Shown: positions 1 through 13,900, numbered from the stretch's first letter. The stretch is 64,000 nucleotides of DNA from Nemania diffusa (GCA_038501195.1 JBBPUQ010000010.1:2354001-2418000); one strand, 5' to 3'. Notes: generated by a model not told the origin, from the sequence alone. Translations and numbers: made by a program.

Positions 1-149
1 GTAAAAATATATTGTATATATATATAGCTGTTAATATAAAGTAAAACTATGTTATATATAAATAATTTTAAATATATACAACAAAAAAAAAGAAAAAAAA
101 AAAAATCAATATAGCTTTAAATTTATAATTAATATAAACTTAAAGCTGT

Positions 150-548
150 ATATACTTTAGCTAAAAATCAAACTTAGAATATATAGTAAATATTATATAT
201 ATTATTGCTACATTATTAAAACTTGTTTATTAAAAATAAGTTTTTTATAATATTTAAGTATATATTTTTTTATATAAAAAAAAAAGCAACTTTTGTACAA
301 AAGTTGTTTTATATTATATAAAAGTAAAATATTATATAAAAAAAAAACTATATTTAAAATATACTACTTATAACAGTTTATTTTAAATATATACTTTAAC
401 TAAAAATCAAATTTAAAATATATAAAAAAAGTTATATATGTTATTACTACATTATTAAAACTTATTTGTTAAAAATAAATTTTTTATAATATTTTAAATA
501 TATACTTTTTTATACGAAAAAAAAGCAGTTTTTATATAACAGTTGTTT
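150..548. repeat. Two tandem copies of a degenerate repeat, period about 239 bp
   Basis: Positions about 150-310 and 389-548 align. Both run through a TATATACTTTA(G/A)CTAAAAATCAAA word, a block with CTACATTATTAAAACTT, and a poly-A run followed by GCA and then (C)AGTTGTTTT. Differences are mostly G/A and C/T, with small indels. The unit is not recognised. It could be a duplicated LTR remnant. Confidence 0.6.
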
Positions 549-619
549 TTTTATTGTATATTTGTTTTTATTTTATTTATTAATGTTTTAATTTATATAA
601 TAAACTTATTAATAAATAT

Positions 620-2750
620 TAAAATTTTAAATATTTAGTTTAGTTTTTGTTTTATAAATATATTAATAAAATTGTTAATATTGTTTATTTATTATACTTT
701 AAAAATTTTTTTTTTTTATATAATTTATAAAATAATATAATATTAATTATAAGCTGTTTTTTTTGTATTATTTTAAGCTTAATTAAACAGTTATATAAAA
801 ATTTTAAATTTAAATATAAAACTGCTAAAATTAAAATAATTTTTAATATAATTAAAATTTATTAAATTGTTATATATAAAATAATTATATTATTAAAACT
901 ATTAATTATATTATATAATTTATTTATAAGTATATTATAAATAATTTTTTTATATTTATTTAAGTTTTAGTATATAATATTGCTAATAATTTTAAAACTT
1001 GAATTGTTTTTTATATATTGTTTTATTACTAATATAATAATAAATTTAAGCTACAAAGTTATATTTATATTATTTATAAATAATTTGTTAATAAATATAA
1101 ACAATTTTATATAATTTAAATTTAATAATATAAAAGTTAATTTATAGTTAAAATTGTTTGTTTATTATTAAATTTTTTAATTTAAATTTTTAATATTGTT
1201 TAATTAAAAATTAGTTATTTATATAACTGTTAATAAATTATATATAATTTTTAATTAATATATATTATTAATATATATTTTTTGTATATATTATAAAATA
1301 TATTTTTAAACAGCTTTTTTTATATAATAATTAATTAAAACTAATTAATTACTTTAGCTTTTTTAAATTAAAATTATATTACTTTTATATAATAAAATAA
1401 CTTATTTCTTATTAAATTTAATTAAATAATTTAATCGAAGTGTTTTTTTTAACTTTATATAAAAACTAGTTTATTACAGTTTATATTTTTTTTTTATTAA
1501 AAAATTTAATATAACAAAACTAAATATATTGTTTGTTTATAAATTTGTAATATTAAAATTATTAATTTGTTTTATTATATATAAAAAATATAAGTTATAT
1601 ATAAATATAAATATATTAAGTTTTTTATAATAATATTAATAATATATTTTAAATTAATATAGTTTTAATTTAATTAGTTTATATAATAGTTATATAATTT
1701 TTAAAATAATACTTTTAAAATATTTAAACTTTAGTTTAGTTAATAATTATACAAAAATTTTTTTTGTTAGTTTATTTTTTAATTATATATATATTTATAT
1801 AATATTTTAAAGTTTATTTAAAATATTGTAATTATAAATTAATAAAAGTTTAAATATAAGCAATAATTTTTAATTTATTTATTAAATAGTTAAAAATTAA
1901 ATAAATATTAATTCTTTTTTAAAATTGTTATATTTTTATATAATAAGTTTTAATTTTTTATATAGTTTAGTTGTTTTTTTTTTAACTTTTTATATAAAAC
2001 AAAACTTAAAAATTTAAATATTTTTATATTTTGTTTAATTATATTTAACAAACTAAAATATTTCTTATATAACAAAGTTATTAATTTTAATAATGTTTAA
2101 TTTTTTAAATAATGCTTTAAATGTATTAATTATGCTGTTTTTTTGTAGCTTTATTATTAATATATATACTTTTTGTTTTTTTGCTATAAAAAAACTATAG
2201 CTAGTTTATTATATAAAAGTTATATATATATTTACGTTTTTTTTTAGTTTACTATATTTTTTTTATACAATAAAAGTTTAAAAATATTAAACTTTTATTA
2301 AATTTATTTTTTAGTTTTTTAATAATTGTATTTTTTTTATATAGTAATAAAGTTTTATTTATATATATTAAAAATATATTAAACTGTTTATTAAATCAAT
2401 AATAATGTCTGATTTTTTAATCGATTAAATTTTATATAGTTTATTTTAGCTTTGCTTTTTTTTTTATATAAATATTTTATTTTTTAAAAGTAATAAAAGT
2501 ATGTTATATATAGCTAAACTATTATATTTATTAATTATACAATTAATTTCAACTTTTGTATATTTTTTATATAACATTTTTATTGCTTTTTTTATTGCTT
2601 TAGCTTTTTATATAATATTTAATAATAGAAATAAATTTTAGTTAATTTTTAAGTATATATTAAAAACTAATAAAATAAATATAAAGCTGTTTAATTTTGC
2701 AATATTATTTAAAACTTTAATTATTATTTATAAAATTAACTTTTGTTTTA
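620..2750. repeat. Degenerate repeat copy, collinear with about 37,390-39,290
   Basis: Blocks in the same order and at a nearly constant offset of about 36.6 kb match the second island. Examples are TATAGTTTATTTTAG at 2,435 and 38,999, the AATTGTTATATTTTTATATAAT region near 1,925 and 38,500, and the ATTATTTATAAATAA region near 1,070 and 37,695. The copies differ mainly by transitions and short indels. No protein is readable, so the element class is unknown. A computed alignment is needed to set the edges. Confidence 0.5.
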
Positions 2751-5700
2751 TATAATAACTTATTTTTATTTTAAAAATATTATATATATATTAAAATAAT
2801 TTATATACTTTTTTTATTTTATTTATTATTTAATAAATTTTAATAAATATTATATAATATTATATATTTATTATTTATATATAGTTTTAAAATTTTTTAA
2901 ATAAAAAATTAATACTTAAATTATAAATAATATAGTTTAACAATTTTTAATATATATTAATTTAATATTTATATAGTATTTTTTATATATTATATATAAA
3001 TATAAATTTTAAAAATATCGCTGCTTAAAAAAATATTGTAGCATTAATAATATAAAAAACTTATTTACTATTTATTTATATAGTATTAATTATTACTTTA
3101 TAATTAAAATTATAATTATTTTTAATTGAAAATTTAAAATATTAAAATATTTAATTATATAATTAATAATAATAATAAAACTTCTAAATTTTTTTCAAAA
3201 TTAAATAGTTTATATTATATTTTGTATAATTAAATATTTTATATAAACATTTTATATAAAAATATTTAAAATAGCAATATAATTATTAAAGTTTTATTTT
3301 TATAAAATATATATCAACTTTTTATAAATTTATATTAAAAAATAAATGTTTTTATTTGTATATAATAAAAATAGTTTTTTTATTATATTATATAATTAAA
3401 TTTTTTATATTGTTAAAATATATTTTTAAACAATTAATATTTTTAAAAAAAAACAAAAATAATATTGCTATATTAAAAATATAATAAATTGTTATATTTA
3501 GTATATTTTTTATTTATATAGTACTAATTATAATAATTATATAGCTGCTATTAAAACAAATATATATTATTTTTAATGTTTAGTTTATTTTTATATAAAA
3601 ATATATTTAAAAATAAACTTTTAATTGTATTTTTTTTATTGTTAAATAATTAAAAACGCTTATATTTTATAGTTTATTTTAATATTTTATATAATATTAA
3701 TTATTTAATATAAACTAATTAAACAAAATAATAATACTTTAGTTTTAAATATTTTTATTTGTTATATAATATATAAATATATTATTTATAAAAAACTAAA
3801 TTGATTGATTTTTTTATTTTTTATTAATTTTTTAGTTACTTTTGTTTAATTTTAGTTTAGTATATTTTTTATATTTTATAAAATATATTAAAAACTAATT
3901 AAATATTAATATATAATTAAAAATTGTTTTATATAAGTTAAAATATATACTTTTAATATAAGCTTTTTTTTAAAATATATAATTAATTAATTAATAGTTT
4001 AGTTTTTTATATATAAAATATTTTTTGTTTATATAAAAGTTTTAAATAAATTGTTTTTTTAATTATATAAAGTTTTATTAAATATTAAATAAATTTAAAA
4101 ATTTTTATATATTTTTAAATTAAAAACTTTTTATATAATTGTTTTAATAATATTTTTAGTTAATAAAATATATATTATTTGTTTTTTATATAAAATATTT
4201 TAATTTATTTTTGTTTGCTATTTAAAAACAAACTTATAAATTAATAAAAAAACTTTTATATATAAATTTTTAAAATATTAAAACTATTATTAGTTTTAAT
4301 ATATTTTAATATATTTATATAATAATTATATTAAGTTAAATTTTATTTTAATAACTTATATTAAAAGCTTGCTATATTTTTATAAACTTTATAATTATAA
4401 TATTAAATATATTATAAATAAATAAATTAAAGTTTTTTTTTTAGTTTATACAAAAATAATATTAATTTAATTAACTTAGTACTAGCTATAATTTATATTA
4501 ATATTAAAATAAATATTTATTATATAATAAATTTTGTTTTATATTTTTTTTAATTTAATATTATATATATAAAAGTTTTTTATATAACTTTTTAATATTG
4601 TTAAAAAAACAATATAATATTAATTTTTTGTTATTTTAAGTTATTAATATATATTAATAAATAGTTATATTTTATTATATAATAAGTTATATAGCTTGTT
4701 AAAATAGTTTTTTTTTTTTTTTTATATTTTTTAAAAAATAATATATTTTTTTAATAAAATTATTTTATTTTATATGTTCTAAATTAAAAATAACTTAAAA
4801 AATATATCTAATATTATTAAATTAAATATTATATAAATATAAAACTATTATTTAAAAATATATAAAAAATAATATATTATAAAATATTTATAAACTAATT
4901 AAAAATTTAGTTTATAATTAATAGTTGTTATATATTAATATATAAAATTAAAAATATATTTATATTTAATAATTAATTATATAAACAGTTTATTGTTTTT
5001 TTTTATAAATATTTAAAAATATATATTTGAAATTAGTTTTAGCTATATTAGTTTTAATTAAAATATATTTATATTATTTATAGTTATATAAAATTATTAA
5101 TTTAAAGTTAATAAATCAAATATTTATATAAAAAATAATAAAATTAATTAAATAGTTAAAAAAAAAGCTTATTTATTATTATTAAATAAATATTAACTTT
5201 GTACAATTTATATAAGTTTTATTTATTGTTTTATATTATTATTACTATTATATTATATATTTTTTCATTTTAAAATATTAAACAATTTTTATTAAATTAA
5301 TTTATTTATTCGATTTTATATTTTATATATTTAATATTTAAAGTTTTTAATATATAACTTTTATAACAGTTAATTAATTAAATTTAAATATTTATATTTA
5401 ATAATATAATAAGTTATTTAAATATTAAACATAATTAATATTGCTATTACAATATTAAACTTTTAGTTTTATAATTAAATATTAATATATTTTTATATAT
5501 AACATTTTAAAAGTTTATAGTTAAAAATAATTTTATTATATTAGTTATTATTATTATATATAATAAAAAGTTTTTTTTTGTTATATAACTATTTTAATAT
5601 TATAATAATTAAAAATATAAAATAAAAAATAAAAAAGTTTTATTGTTTAATTATTATATAACAAATAATTTAATATAATTATATATTATTATTTTTAATA

Positions 5701-6042
5701 TTATTTTTTATATTTAAAACTTTGTAATATTACAAAATATACTTTAATATAATAGTTAAACTTGATTTTTTATTTTAAATTTTATTATATAAAAATTATT
5801 TAATTTATATAAAGCAAAAACTTTAAAATATAATATAAAAACTTATTAAATTTAATTAAACTTTAAGTTAACTTTATTTTTACTTTTGTTAATTTATAAT
5901 ATATTTTATAACTATTAATTAGTATTAAATAAACTATATATATATAATAGTATATATAAATTATATATAAATAAAATATAAAGCTAGTTATACTATATTT
6001 ATATTAATAATTAAATTTAAAAGAAGTTTTTTTGTACAGTTG

Positions 6043-6067
6043 GAAATTTTATCGTAGATAAAATTTC
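6043..6067. other. Perfect 11-bp hairpin at the island edge
   Basis: GAAATTTTATC at 6,043-6,053 is the exact reverse complement of 6,057-6,067, with a 3-base loop (GTA). It lies within 30 bases of the switch from AT-rich to normal composition. Confidence 0.7.
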
Positions 6068-6115
6068 TGCTAGCGTACGAAGTAAATGTTTGCCTACATG
6101 ACTATATACCTGTTC

Positions 6116-6146
6116 GTACGACTGCAGTACAAGTACTGCAGCGTAC
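6116..6146. other. Hairpin with CTGCAGTAC arms at the island edge
   Basis: CTGCAGTAC (6,122-6,130), a 2-base loop, then GTACTGCAG (6,133-6,141) is a perfect inverted repeat. It extends by GTACG and CGTAC on the outside, with one bulged base. The region is of normal composition, so chance is less likely than within the AT island. Confidence 0.7.
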
Positions 6147-7384
6147 AAACTGCAACATACAGTTGTAACCAATACCAGTATTCTAACATTGTCGGTATAT
6201 GTATGTATGGCCCTCCCTAACTGACACCTGTGGCGTCGATCGCCAGATTAGCGTGGGGTTTTTATTCTTTGAAGAGCAATGATCTGACCCATGCAGTATG
6301 CTTTGTTAGCCCTCGCTCTATCTATCTATCATTTACACGCGTAAAGAACTTTTCCGTAAACATACGCATACATGTAGGTTTTTAAAGCTAAATTGTCTTT
6401 CTTATCCTGGAACGGACCGATCATTCATGCTCGACCTACAGTACTGACCTCTGGAATTATGGATTCAATACTGTCTTGTATTGAACGTAGTAAAGGTAGT
6501 AACATGGTAAGAACTTGCTTGATAGTGCTTTTATCTTGTCACCAGATTGCAAGTACAAGCCAATACTATGAAATGAATCAAGCTGTACTGTGTAGAGTAC
6601 CTAAGATAAGATACGCAACTGATATGATTCAACGCTGTGCAACGCCGACCCGCTCTATAACCGTGCCCGCACGCTCCTCTGCCTCTCAGAGGCACTTCTA
6701 GCGAATTAGGGATGCACAGCATTTCCTAAGTAGGTAGGCACGCGCATTAGTTAGGTACAAGTGTAGCGGGAAACTACCTACAGTAACTTACCTCTAAGCC
6801 GCCATGTACGTATGGGTAATTACAACATGGGTAGGTAGGTACACGTTGTACCTATCCGTATGCACAGTCCGGCTGTACTGCCCGTGGACGGGTGGGTTGG
6901 GTACTATGTGGACCGCGGAACGAAGAAGCGCGTCATGTTCGTTGTCTAGCTGCTGAGACTAAAAATTAGGGGATGCGACAGCCGCCACTGATATACTCCA
7001 GATTCTCCATTATACCTGGCAAAGTCTCGAACAAGTTGTTCGCTTTTCATACACTCGCTCTCATTTACTCTTGCCTATCTTCTCTCATAAGAAACCATTT
7101 TTGGTCCTTCTCTGTTGGATTTGCCCAGTACACGCTGGAGCGGCAAGTGAACGGAAGCATACTCGTCTGTGTTATATCTGCTTGCCCTTTGATGGTATAC
7201 ATACATATCAATTCAATACACAAAATACACAAACAAAGTCAATTAAGCTTTCCGTAAACCCCCTTTTTTATTTATTTATATCACCCTTGCTATTATTCTG
7301 CTGTTCAGAACATTTAACTCTGAACGCCACGCCAGCGTCCAGAACTGATCGCTAGGCGCCGTTCGATGCCGCAATTCAGCCAAC
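6147..7384. other. Intergenic; upstream region of the MscS-like gene
   Basis: No supported gene lies here. The last 150 bases before the start codon at 7,385 are pyrimidine-rich, as is usual in fungal promoters. Short GGTAGGTA words occur near 6,730 and 6,830. Small open frames of 60-100 codons show no family features. Confidence 0.5.
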
Positions 7385-9971
7385 ATGGCTAATATGCAAG
7401 CCCACTACGATCCCGACGAGGGGAGCTCACCTACACCAACCAATGCACGTGCTGACCTCGACTACGGTGAACTGGAAAAAACCCATGGACATGGGCATTT
7501 GGAGGTTCCTGGCCAATCAGATCGTCTTATCCCCGATGTTCACTATTTGTCCGGGACCGACTCGCGGGATGAGGCCACTCGGCTGGTTGACGATTTGACC
7601 TTGCTCCAGGCAGAGCGTGCTGTCAGTAACGACGAGTACGAGATCCGACGCTCTCACTCGAGAGTGCGCACAAATGACTCTGACAAGGAGGATGTCTTCA
7701 ACAAACCCATCCAGAATACTCCCATCGGTGCACCACCCGAGAAGCCAAATACACTTGGGAAGGTCTTGAAGCTTGTTAAGAAATTCCCACGCTTCATCCG
7801 ATACTTCCTCTACTGTTTGCCTGTGACCACCATTCTATTGATCCCTGTTCTGCTGGGCATCTTCGTGGACCGTGGTTCGCAGGCTGTGATCGGTGGGCCG
7901 GGAGGTGTTGAGCTTCTGTGGTTCGGGATATGGCTCGAAGTTGTCTGGCTGTCTCTGTGGGCCGCGAGAATCGTCACCTCGGTCATGCCCTACATCCTTG
8001 GACTTGGTGCTAAGATTACCAGCGCTGGAAACTATTCGAAATGGAGAGACATTGGTCGCCAGCTCGAGTTGCCCCTTGCTTTCTTCCTCTGGCTGCTTGC
8101 CATCCTCATCTCGTTTCTCCCTATCATGAATAACCACAAGGTCCCGGCACGCGTTCCGGAAGAGGCTGACACTGCATACCCTAACATAAGATGGATTGAT
8201 GTAGTCAATAAAGTCATCATCGCTTTTTTTGTCCTGGCGGCTTTGAACTTCGTTGAGAAGATCCTGATTCAATGGATTGCTGCCTCCTTCCATATGCGAA
8301 CGTATTCGAATCGCATTGAAGTCAACAAACAAAGCATTGCGTAAGTAATAGTAACTACCTCCTGTGACCCTGGCCTTATCTGACGAAGATAATAGGTACC
8401 TTGTGCATCTCTATGAGCACTCGAAAGATCACCTCGTCTCGGAAGAGGCAGTTATGGGAACTCGACCCGGTTCGGGAATGAGGACGCCTCTCGGATTTAT
8501 AACAACCAATGCGCGAGGTGTTGCGACTAAAATTGGCGATATAACCAACCGCGTCGCCGGCGATTTCACCGGTCGTGAATTCCGACTTAGCAGCCATCCG
8601 CGCAAGGTGGTCTCCGAGCTGCTTAGGAACTCGAGTACGGCTCAGGTTTTGGCACGTCGGCTTTTCCGTACTTTTGCCCAGAATGGCAGCGATGTTCTCA
8701 TGCCCGCGGATTTGAACCATGCATTCCCAACCCCCGAAGACGCTGAGGCCGCGTTCTCGGTATTCGATCGTGATCTTAACGGTGACGTCTCTATGGAAGA
8801 ACTAGAAGCCTTTGTCGACGAAGTCCACCGTGAGAAGAAGGCAATTGCCGCATCTGTTAAAGATCTAGATTCGGTTATTACCAAACTTGATCGGGTTTTC
8901 TTCGTCATTATCTTCATCATCGCCCTCCTTGTTTTTATCTCTACTATCTCTGCGTCTACGGCGGCTGCTCTGGCTTCGGCTGGCACGGCGGTTCTTGGCC
9001 TCGCTTGGGTTCTGCAGGCCACGGCCCAGGAATTCCTTCAGTCCATTATCTTTGTTTTTGTCAAACATCCGTTTGATGTCGGCGACCGTGTCACCGTCTA
9101 CGGCAACACCGGATCCTCCTTGCAGGGTGATGACTATTACGTTACCGAAATCTCGCTGCTATACACAGAGTTCAAGAAGATGCAGGGCCACATCGTACAG
9201 GCGCCGAACTCGGTACTGAACACCCTCTTCATCCTCAACCACCGACGCAGCGGCTCGCTGGCCGACGTCTTCACGCTGCAGATCAAGTACGGCACGCCCT
9301 CGTCGGTGATCACGGAGCTCGAGGCGCGCATGACCGAGTACGTGCTGGCCAACAAGCGGGACTACACGAGCAAGATCATCACGGAGCTCGTGAGCTTCGA
9401 GGAGGCGTGCAGCATGACGGTCAACTTCATCTGCTTCCACAAGTCGAGCTTCCAGAACGAGCTGCTGCGCCTCACGCGCCACAACAAGTTCGCCATCGAG
9501 ATGATGAACCAGATGGTCGCCCTCGGCATCGAGCAGCCCCGCAAGCAATACCAGGTCTCGGGCCGCGACTTCCCCATCTTCCAGACCAGCGTCGCGCCGC
9601 CCTCCTACCAGGACAACCCCAACCAGCCCCCCGCCGTCGACCCCGCCCTGCTCACGGCCACGCGCCGGCGGGCGAACTCGCGCACCAACCTCGCCCCCGA
9701 CGACGCCAACGACATGTTCCAGGACGTCTTCCTCAGCCGCAAGGCGCCCAACAACAACATCCCCACCACGCAGCTCCCCATGCGCATCGACGAGGAGTCC
9801 GACGAGGCCACCGGTAGCACGAGCGGTCTCGAGCGCCCCCCGACGAACGGCAGCGGCAGGGGCAGCCATAAGGGGCTCTTCCGCTCGATGGGCACGCTCC
9901 GTAGGTCGGCCAACCGCCCCTCGACGGACCGCTCTAGTGACCGCCTGGACCGCGAGAAAGACATGGTGTGA
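7385..9971 (+). CDS. MscS-family mechanosensitive ion channel with EF-hand
   Basis: Two exons, 7,385-8,340 and 8,396-9,971, join to 843 residues. The 55-bp intron has a GTAAGT donor, a CTGAC branch-like site and an AATAG acceptor. The start sits in CCAACATGG, and the cytosolic N-terminus is about 135 residues long. Hydrophobic segments fall near 140-161, 176-198, 228-246 and 273-297. A canonical EF-hand loop, DRDLNGDVSMEE, is at 443-454. The pore helix and MscS beta-domain follow at about 486-560, with Ala/Gly-rich packing (STAAALASAGTAVLGLAW) and FVFVKHPFDVGDRV. A polar, disordered tail ends the protein. In fission yeast, relatives (Msy1/Msy2) are in the ER membrane and limit calcium rise on hypo-osmotic shock; the same role here is inferred. 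Third-position GC rises sharply from about 9,180 onward, while the 5' half is ordinary. Confidence 0.95.
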
Positions 9972-10992
9972 CGGGCTTAGATTGGATGTTGTTTATTTTG
10001 CATATTAGACGGGGTTTGGATTTTAATGAGCGAGGGGTGCCTGCATCGCACAGCAGCAGACCGGCACTCTTAGCCTAGCTTGCGAGGACGTAGTAGTAAT
10101 GATTAACGACATAGCGATGGGGAGAGGAAAAAAATTATAGAGAAGCGGACGGAAGGCGTATATATCTAGACGGAAGAGAGCATGCTGCTTGGATAAACTG
10201 AATGTGCCCAAGAGCGGTCGAGACAGATACATGAAGGGATGAAATTAAATTTAAGCTAGACCGTTACTTGGTCTAGGTGTTTATCTAAACCTCTTTATTG
10301 GCTACTCATGATATGCGAGATCGATAACGGTAGCATACGAATTAAGTTATACATTAGTTGACATCTGCTTTTACAACGCTGGTTATTATTGTATTACGTT
10401 GCAAGTGCTTGATAGCGTTGATTTGAATTACCAGATAGAAAAAGGTCACATGGAATAGGAATAGATAGAAGGTTGGGGTAGCGCAGGAAGCGCAAAGAGG
10501 CAGAACACTCTGCTTCAGGGTACTGTATTAATCACGACATCCTTCAAGTTTTCTGCACTAGCTGCTATGCACTCGCCCTGCATCTCTTCATCCGTCTCCT
10601 TTGTCTTCGCGTCAGTGTGTCTCCTATTCTAACCTCAGAACTCTTCTGCTCGTGGCATATATGCCCGGGGTATCATCATTCGTCATGGACAGCCTGCTAG
10701 GCAGCATTACATCCCAAAATAACATCATTTGATAGAAAACAAAAAGTGACCAAAACGAATATGACTGCCTTCGCTCCATTTCCGCTTGGCCTGCACTTTT
10801 TGGTACAAAAAGTTACGCCGACGCTTAAAATCAAATGCCGGTTATTCAACCAATTACAAAACCGAACGCCAACCAATGCAAATTTGTATAGTGTAGATTG
10901 AACTTCCTAATAAGCTTGTTTAGAGGATGCGGTAGACCCTCTGTGTGGCTACGAACTATGAGTGTTCGTGTGGACCCTGCGCCTTATGATGT
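9972..10992. other. Convergent 3' intergenic region
   Basis: It lies between the stop of the MscS-like gene (+) and the stop of Sac3 (-). No coding frame is credible. It presumably holds both 3' UTRs; I see no distinct terminator structure. Confidence 0.5.
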
Positions 10993-13900
10993 TTATGACT
11001 TAGTCGCGGCGTTTACTTTATTGAGGAGACTCGCAATGCTGTCGAGAAAATCTTGATCTGCGCTCTGGGCCGTTGGAGTAGCACGGTTATTGCTCTTTGC
11101 TCGTTTCCGACTAGCCGGGGCTTCGTTTCGATATGCAGCTAAATCTTCATCTTCGGCCTGACCGCGCTTACGCTTCTGCGCAACTCCGTCAACAATCGAT
11201 GGCGATCTGCTTGCACGATTACTTCCTAGGAATTTGGCCGGCGTGGGTGATGCCGAGTCTGATAATAGATCTGGGCCAGCAGGCGGTGATTCACTTGGAG
11301 TGAAAGCCTCTATAGGTGGGAGTCCATAGTCCCCGAGCCCTGGAAACCTCTTCCCTTCCTGAAGCATGGGCAGCGCAAGCGACTCGTGAAGATACTCGCC
11401 ATTGGGCATTTGTACTAGTCCATTCGCCTTCATTCGCCAATAAGGATCCGAAATGTTGGATCGAGATTTAGCGACTCGGTTTTGGTTAAAGCCAAGACTT
11501 GACCGATAACTGGAGCTGAATGTCGAGTTCCGCAAGCTGCCGGTTGACATAGATAAAGAGTCCCGACCGGTACCACTCGCAATGGCCCGAAGCCTGGCGG
11601 TTTTCGAGCCTTCCTTATAAGTTTTGGCTTCTGGATAGCGCTTCAGAGGCGCGAGTCCGCGTTGCCGTCGCCGCTGGTTTTCAGAGCGCAATCTGAGCTT
11701 CTCTGCCGGTAGCATCTCGTCCTCGGAATCGACATTATCGTCCCGGGCGGCATGCCGGGCTGCCGCTCTTTCATCCCGTACTCCGCTGAAGACACCGGTA
11801 GCTAACAAAGCTTCCTCAAGACTCTGATGGGATTGTGTTGACTCTCGCATCCTCGTAACTTGCTGTGCATGCTCCTTGGTCCTTTTTCCAACGAGTTCCC
11901 TGGCCTCTTGAATAGCCTTCTCTTTGTTTACCCCATCTGCGATTTCACGCGCTTTTACACTTTGACGTGAATTCCATTGCCGAGCCTTTTCTTTCTCGAG
12001 CTGAATACGTTTGACGACTCTCCGCTTGCGGACGACATCACGCCAGCGATAGAAGAAAGTGACTTCAAGACTGCGACGGCGATACGCCAGTGCCTCTGCC
12101 CAGGACTTCTCATCCTCTTCTTGTTGGATTCGCTCTGCTTCGGCAGCCTTAAAATCTTCCCAGGTGCTCCTCAGTATATGTTCGACTGCAAATGCTTCCA
12201 ATTCGTCTTTCATTAAGCCTTTATCAGCTAGAACAAACCAGCGAGTGAAGTCACCCATTGGGTCCTTGGCGGGTACCATGGTAGCAGCGCTTGGCGTTTC
12301 CTGGATAGTATCGAGCCGCCCTTGCTCTAACTTAGATGACTTTGAGAGCGGTTGAGTGGCTGAACCCAACTGATTCGGGGTATACGTGTCTTGCCCAGAA
12401 AGTGAAATGCTTGAGCTTCGCTTTGGCGAAAAAATTGAGGAGCTCGGACCTAGGACAGTGTTAGTTGACAGTTATTATTGGGGGGTATGGGGGGGTTTCC
12501 CAGCTATAGTTGATTAAGGGATAGGAAGCCCTCACTTACCAAGAATAGATGTCCCATCATTGCTTGGTATACTCAGATGTTGAGCCTGAGGAGAAGGCTT
12601 AGATGATTCTAGTAGGGCCGAAGAAGCTGCGGCTGCTGGCTTGCCCGCCTCGACCTTAGGCGACTTGTTTCCACCATCGCTACTAGGGAACAAGGATGGC
12701 TTTGTAGAGGTACCAAAGAGAGAATTTGGCGTTGACTCACCCCCTGTTAACTTTGGCGATCCATTATTGCTCTGGTTTAAGAAGGAAAATATGCTCGCTG
12801 AAGTGGTGCTATTTGATGTGATGGACGGGGCGTTGCCTGAAGCACCACTTTCTTTGCTGGTTCGAAGTAGTGTTGATGTATTGGTATTGAATTGGCTTTT
12901 ACTACTAGTATCCGCATCATCCACGTTCGGGCCTGCTGGCGAGGCATACGGCTGGCCGAAAATGCTATTTGCCGTCTGAAGACTTGAGCTCTGTGGTGGC
13001 GTAGGCTTTGCGAAAATAGAACTCGTAGGAGTTGGAAGCTTTGGTGTCTGGGAGGATTGACTGGCGTTTGAAAACGGCGAAGTAGTAGGGGCTTGAGATT
13101 GCAGCCAATTATATGGTTCCTTCGATGATTGGCCATTGACAGTGACTGAAGTGCCAGAGGGTATTGTCGAACCAATGCTGTCTGTCTCTCTGTCGTGTAC
13201 GAGGCTCTCAGTATCGTTCACGGAGGTGTCTTCAATCTCACCAACGAAGAGGCTTTCTTCGTGGTTCACAATTGTAGGTTTATCTTCAGTCTCTTGGTAT
13301 ACAGTTTGATGGATAATATCAGGAAGAGAATGGTCCGAACGTTTGCTTTCGACGATGCTCCAAGAGAAAGCGTGGCGTATACGTGGATCTTCAATGGACT
13401 GCCGAGAATTGAGGACTGCGTATCGTTGGGCCCCGTCTTGGCCAAAAACAATGCCATGTTTTTGCGCAAAGCTGACTGTCTCATCTTCCGTATCAAAACG
13501 TAGGCGCTCTTTTAAGAAGGCTGGTGTAATATCCTTTGGTCCATCCCTTGGCCTGGTGTAAGATTTCCTTATGATCTGAAGCATTGACTTTCGAACATCG
13601 TTGAAATGAATTTCCGCAAAGCAGGCCATGGTATAGGAAATTTGTGGCGAAGAGACAATCGAGAAGAAGATCGCTGCTGCACCTAGAGCAAGCTCTGTTG
13701 GCGCAAATGGATTCAACGGCCCCTGCAAGGTCCAGGTGTTCTGTAGAGACTCGACTAAACACATCGCCGTGCGAATTCCATCGGTATTCCACAGGCGGGT
13801 ACCCCATCCCTCAACAGTTTCTTTGATGGATGGATTGCGGGCATTGAAAACAATGTAATAACCTCGGAATTCGGCTTCGTTCGCACAATGGATGCCTTGC

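Larger units (their letters stand above)
1..6040. repeat. AT-rich, RIP-like geneless island (left)
   Basis: The stretch is almost wholly A and T. Lines sampled by hand carry from about 2 to 8 G/C per 60 bases. No open frame of useful length exists on either strand. Many of the remaining C bases stand before T, and many of the remaining G bases after A, as expected after removal of CpA/TpG and CpG. Composition changes within about 30 bases near 6,020-6,050. The best reading is an array of old transposable elements mutated by RIP. Part of it (about 620-2,750) matches the second island at 37.4-39.3 kb, which shows it is repeated DNA. A mitochondrial or centromeric origin cannot be excluded from composition alone, but I see no mitochondrial gene. 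Confidence 0.85.

Noticed and set aside
1..6040. Mitochondrial DNA inserted in the nucleus
   Set aside because: Composition would fit, but no mitochondrial gene or tRNA is visible, and the repeat copies with transition differences point to RIP.
9159..9869. 236-codon open frame on the minus strand
   Set aside because: It is antisense to the GC-rich end of the MscS-like exon; high GC3 removes stops on the opposite strand. Composition (Arg/Gly/Val/Leu only) is not protein-like.
12777..13807. Several 60-130 codon frames over the Sac3 exon
   Set aside because: They overlap the Sac3 reading frame, which is continuous and contains the conserved domain.
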